Assembly (NCBI RefSeq): GCF_025118155.1
Contig: NW_026251399.1
Location: 434,001 to 498,000, forward strand
Reading direction: 5' to 3'
Length of the DNA: 64,000 bases
DNA from: Cokeromyces recurvatus
Lineage: Eukaryota > Mucoromycota > Mucoromycetes > Mucorales > Mucoraceae
A program made the position numbers and the translations under genes. The notes below the pieces were generated by a model that was not told the DNA's origin, searched no databases, and saw nothing but the letters and a program-made list of their open reading frames with translations. Positions 59,988 to 64,000 of this stretch are shown piece after piece. Numbering within the stretch: the first letter of the stretch is position 1; the number at the start of each line of letters is the position of its first letter.

Positions 59988-61917
59988 TTATAGATAATTA
60001 TGCATCCATGCTTCATCATTATTCATTGATGAAATAGTAGAAGTGCTACTATTTTCTTGCTTTAAAATATAATCTGGCTCTTTTATGTCAACTGAAGTCT
60101 TCACTCGAGTAGCAACATCAGAAAAAATACGAAACCCATTTTCAACAAAACCTTCACTAAAATGTCGAACATTTTTACCAATCTCAATAACTTTTGTAAA
60201 ATCAAATAGTTCTTTATCCTCTTCTTCTTCTTCTTCTTTTATAATATCCTTTTTCTTTTCCTCTTGTGTCTTCTTTGATATAGCCGATGTCGGGGAGCCT
60301 GCAAATGCTGTAAATAAAGAAGAAGGCGAAAAAGAGGATAATTCAGAGGAGTGAGATGAAGGGAGAATACGAGCTGGAGATCTGTCCTCGCTAATATTCA
60401 AACTATTACCAATCTGATTGATTAGCTTTGTAATGGTAGGTGCTACATCTATAATGGAGCCTGTCCTTTTACGAGCCGTTACTACAGACAGATGTTGCTC
60501 TAGATTGCTTTCACTGTTACAACTAAAAAGAAAAAAAGTAAATCAAATATGATAAGCTATACATATATGAGTCTATATATACGAAACCTGTTTGTATTTT
60601 TTACTAAATTATTATTATTTATTTTTTTCTTTTGGTTTTCAGGACTCATAAGCTCATCTTCATCATCAGATGAATCTATATTCATTATAATAGTTTTTTT
60701 GATAAAAGCTAATTTTTCTGTAAAATCTTCTAATTTGTCACCCAAAATGGATTGTGCTGCTGTAGCTACTATAGAGAGCTTTCTTTCTTTTTTCTCAACA
60801 TTACTGGATTTTTCATTGTCATTCATTGTTGGTTTTGACGCAACTAATATTCTTTGATTACTAGATAATAGTTCTTCTTTCTTTGATGATTCCAATGATA
60901 TTGAAGTACTGGTTCCTAAATCTTGCACTTGCTCAACTATTGCAACTTTACTACCTATTTTAATTTTATCTTCAATGACAATCTGCTGTTCTTCTTTATC
61001 GTCTTTACTATTACAAGCTAAAATTCTTTCTTCTGTTTTAGGAAATAGTTTAGAACTTTTATCGCCTATGACTTGAGTGGTGGATGTTAAAAGGTCACTA
61101 TCGTTTATTGAGTTATCGAACAAAAGCTTTTGGTGAATCATGTTCTGGGGTATCTCTTGAGAAAGTCTTGGTAAAGGAAGATGATGTAGCACAGTTTCTT
61201 CTATTTGCGGAGCTTTGCTGTCTATTATAGATCTTCTTTGACTTTTATTATCATTTGGTATTATCATTTCTAACGGTGGTGTAGTTTTAACATAGGATAG
61301 CGATTGTAAATTAGTAAGAGAACTATCGTCTTTGTCACTGCATAATTTAAATTTAAAACTATCTCCTGATTCCGTATCATCAGATTCAAGATTGTATTTT
61401 CTCAATGCAGTTTGGTTTAGACCCACAAGTTCTTCCTCGCCTAAATGTAAAGTCTTGTAAAGTAATAAAAAAAAAAAAAATAAAATAAATATACAATTTA
61501 TTTATTTATTTTTCTTACCTGCTGGTGAACATTTTTTACAAAATCATGCTGATGTTCCTCTTCTAGGTGAGCATTTCCTTCATATCTATTTTGAATATGA
61601 CTAGCATCTGCTTCGACAAAAAGATGAATGGGCAAATAGTTTCTATTTTGATGTTGTAAAAAGATTTGCCTAGCTCTAGCCTTATTCTCCGAATAAGTTG
61701 TAATCTCAGTTGGAATGATGAACTCTTCAGGATAGTGATCTTCACATTCCACATCGGAATCTTCAGACAACTGAATTGCTCTGCTCCTTGTATTCAATAA
61801 TTGAACTGAACTACAACATGGTATTGACCATCTTAAAGTTGATCTCGAGAATAGTGAATGCTGATCATCTTGTTCTATCGGTAAACGTATAATTCCTCTT
61901 CCGTTATCACTAGACAT
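59988..61917 (-). CDS. Hypothetical acidic/Ser-rich protein, three exons
   Basis: Not recognised. Three exons on the minus strand (61917-61519, 61453-60588, 60522-59988) close in frame to 599 residues. Residues 1-133 look folded (RGIIRLPIEQDDQHSLFSRS, RWSIPCCSSVQLLNTRSRAI, then a helix with NKARARQIFLQHQNRNYLPI). The centre is disordered, rich in Ser, Asp, Glu and Lys, with SSDDEDELMSPENQKKK resembling a CK2/proline-directed phosphorylation site. The C-terminal part has a helix-rich stretch, DFTKVIEIGKNVRHFSEGFV then NGFRIFSDVATRVKTS. No membrane segment, signal peptide or catalytic motif is visible. It may be a scaffold or chromatin-associated protein, but that is a guess. It is divergent from the LeuRS gene. 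Confidence 0.65.
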
Positions 61918-62948
61918 TTTTTTTTTTATTTTGTTAAATTAATTAAACTTAAAAAAAAGGGACACTTATTATTAGTTTAAATAATGAAAAAAAAAAGCAT
62001 TACAGGTACAAGAGTATCACAAGTACAAAATTGTATCCTTGTGCCAAGATATTAGGAAAAAAACTGTATTGTAGGTCTTTTAATTCACACCTTAGATTGT
62101 TATATTATAATGAAATTTTTGGTTATATTTAAGACCTGACAATCATCACTCTAGCTTTGGTTTAATTAATCCAAGGTAAAAATATTTTAAACCATGACTA
62201 AAGTCATTTTAACTATCACTTGGCTAGACTATAGTCATTTTATATACCCCCTTCTTTATTTTAACTATTTATTTGAGACTATTTACATTGAGTAAGTAGC
62301 TTAGCATTTATACATGTAGACTTTATAAGCTTTACTCTTCTACGATTTATATATTAAAGGACATGCAAAAGCTAAGCTATCTTATTACATAATAATTTTT
62401 CCCTAAAATCTTTAAAAAAAAATATCTTTAAAATTGTACAAAGAGAATGTGTTAATTAAATGCCTAAAGTGCTTGTTTCCAACAAGAACAAATGTTTGCA
62501 TCCTGATTTATTCATTAGTAAATTTTTTCTATTATCTCTACAATTCTAATCAAATGTTTATCATTGAAAATAAGACTTTTTGTCTCTACAGCATCAATGA
62601 AATACTGGTGTATATCCTCTTCCCCTTATTATTATTATTTATTTTTCACTTGTAATCACCGTTTTACGTATGCATGATATCTATAGGATAGGTCAAGCTC
62701 AACATGATTTACCGGAATATAAACTAGACCATTCAGGCGTCTATTTTGTGTGTGTGTTTTTCCTTTGGCTATGTATTACGTTAAATTGTCTCTTGTCCTA
62801 TTAAATAATATATGATTTTGTTTTTGCAATTGGTTATTATCGTGTTTTTTTTTTCTTTTTCCTTTTAAAAAAGTATTTACTGGCTACTATTATCATAAAT
62901 GATTGTACAATTAGATAATGTTATGTGCTATAATACTATTTCCCTTTC

Positions 62949-62989
<41 letters not shown>

Positions 62990-63059
62990 CCGCTAAGAAG
63001 GGGCAGATAGAGACAGGGTTGAAACAAAGAATTCGATTGTTTTGCACTTTATTGAAACC
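61918..63059. other. 1.1 kb divergent intergenic region
   Basis: Lies between the hypothetical gene (minus) and the leucyl-tRNA synthetase gene (plus). A short frame at 62434-62655 shows no protein-like conservation. A 37-base poly-A run at 62950-62986 lies 73 bases before the LeuRS start. Confidence 0.5.
62950..62986. promoter_or_regulatory. 37-base poly(dA) tract upstream of LeuRS
   Basis: Unbroken A run close to the start codon at 63060. It is the same type of element as upstream of the genes at 1334, 24978 and 45615, consistent with nucleosome-excluding promoter tracts, though it may be only background homopolymer expansion. Confidence 0.3.
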
Positions 63060-64000
63060 ATGTCATTCTTAAAGACACAATCAGTAACCCTAAACGTCCT
63101 CAGGAAAGGTAGTGGTACAACTCATACTCCAGCCACTATTATTGTCGGTTCCTCGAAATATTATTATGCAACTACATCACAACCACAACGTAAATTACCT
63201 ATTAACTTTACAAGCATCGAAGAGAAATGGCAGCAACGATGGAAATCAAATAAATCCCTAAAAGCTACTGTGAATCCTATTAAATCCAGTTACTATGTAC
63301 TCTCTATGTTTCCTTATCCAAGTGGCATGCTTCATATGGGTCATGTCCGTGTATATACTATTAGTGATACTATTCAACGCTTTCGAAAAATGAAAGGATA
63401 TGATGTGCTGCATCCAATGGGTTGGGATGCATTTGGATTACCTGCTGAAAATGCTGCAATCGAACGAGGCATTCATCCTGCTGAATGGACAACGAAGAAC
63501 ATTACTGCTATGAAGGAACAGATGTCAAAATTATGTATTGATTTTGATTGGTCAAAAGTAAATATATATATAATGCATTTCGAATATGGATAAATATGAA
63601 TTCTTTATATTGTCATAGGAAATAGCTACATGCAGCCCAGAATATTATAAATGGACGCAATACATTTTTTTAGAATTATATAAAGCAGGATTAGCATATC
63701 AGAAAGAAGCAATAGTAAATTGGGATCCTGTTGATAAAACTGTTTTAGCTAATGAACAAGTAGATCCTGAAGGTAGATCATGGCGTTCAGGTGCTTTAGT
63801 AGAAAGAAAGAAATTAAAGCAATGGTTTTTTAAAGTGACGGAATTTGCAGAAGTAAGAAAAATGGCAGTAGAAATTCATATGTATATTCAATTAGAAGGT
63901 TAATTTATCGTGTTACAATAGGATCTGTTGAAAGATATTGACAGGTTGGAAAACTGGCCTGACCGTGTAAAGCAAATGCAGAGGAACTGGATTGGAAAAT
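63060..64000 (+). CDS. NAM2: Leucyl-tRNA synthetase, mitochondrial (5' part)
   Basis: Class I aminoacyl-tRNA synthetase charging mitochondrial tRNA-Leu. Exons seen: 63060-63557, 63619-63852 and 63922 to the window edge, so the gene is cut off at 64000. The start at 63060 gives a basic, Ser/Thr-rich N-terminus (about 45 residues, [18 protein letters not shown]...) typical of a mitochondrial presequence. The bacterial-type LeuRS core follows: [13 protein letters not shown], then [21 protein letters not shown] with the HIGH-type HMGH motif, [17 protein letters not shown], and [36 protein letters not shown] precedes the start of the CP1 editing domain. The KMSKS motif lies beyond the window. In ascomycete yeasts the same protein (Nam2) also helps splice mitochondrial introns; whether this holds here is unknown. 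Confidence 0.95.

Noticed and set aside
1..64000. tRNA, rRNA and CRISPR features
   Set aside because: I looked for B-box-like GGTTCGANNCC motifs with a matching acceptor stem, for rRNA and for regularly spaced direct repeats, and found none that hold. A covariance-model scan would settle tRNAs.

Overview
The window is nuclear DNA from an early-diverging filamentous fungus, most likely a member of the Mucorales (Mucoromycota). The evidence is very AT-rich sequence with long A/T homopolymers, genes broken by many short GT..AG introns of about 50-120 bases, fungal-type proteins (Sst2/FlbA-type RGS protein, Qdr-like MFS transporter, SulP permease, large NAD-type glutamate dehydrogenase), and decayed Tc1/mariner-like transposases of the kind common in mucoralean genomes. 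The placement rests on recognising protein families, not on a search.

Layout. 1-11.2 kb: an AT-rich start, an unrecognised small protein, a DEP-DEP-RGS regulator, a Cys-rich single-exon protein, an MFS drug:H+ antiporter-like transporter and, convergent to it, uroporphyrinogen decarboxylase (HEM12). 11.2-19.6 kb: a mobile-element region with no intact gene. It is built on a pair of roughly 2 kb inverted repeats around a 3.6 kb spacer and holds at least two decayed DDE transposases. 20-31.9 kb: a secreted GH3 beta-glucosidase, farnesyl diphosphate synthase and GDH2 on the minus strand, then a KLRAQ/PPP1R21-like coiled-coil protein. 32.3-50.3 kb: PRP31, an RGS-FAD/NAD(P) oxidoreductase fusion, a DH-PH RhoGEF, an Mgr3-like mitochondrial TPR protein and the cohesin regulator PDS5 (19 exons). 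51.0-54.3 kb: a decayed Tc1/mariner element with clear terminal inverted repeats and TA flanks. 55.4-64 kb: an Spp2/GPKOW-type G-patch splicing protein, a SulP anion transporter, an unrecognised acidic/serine-rich protein, and the 5' part of mitochondrial leucyl-tRNA synthetase.

Genes are not arranged in pathway clusters. This is an ordinary housekeeping segment: haem and isoprenoid synthesis, nitrogen metabolism, splicing (PRP31, SPP2), cohesion (PDS5), G-protein signalling (two RGS proteins and a RhoGEF), endosomal trafficking (PPP1R21) and mitochondrial translation. It is interrupted by two transposon-rich gaps. I rebuilt splice structures by hand from GT..AG borders, reading phase and family conservation. 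Most models close in frame. Three conserved genes (PPP1R21-like, PRP31, PDS5) each need exactly one base added or removed in an A/T run, which points to consensus errors in the assembly more than to pseudogenes. The most distinctive items are the RGS-oxidoreductase fusion, the large inverted repeat, and two tiny microexons of 11 and 15 nt.
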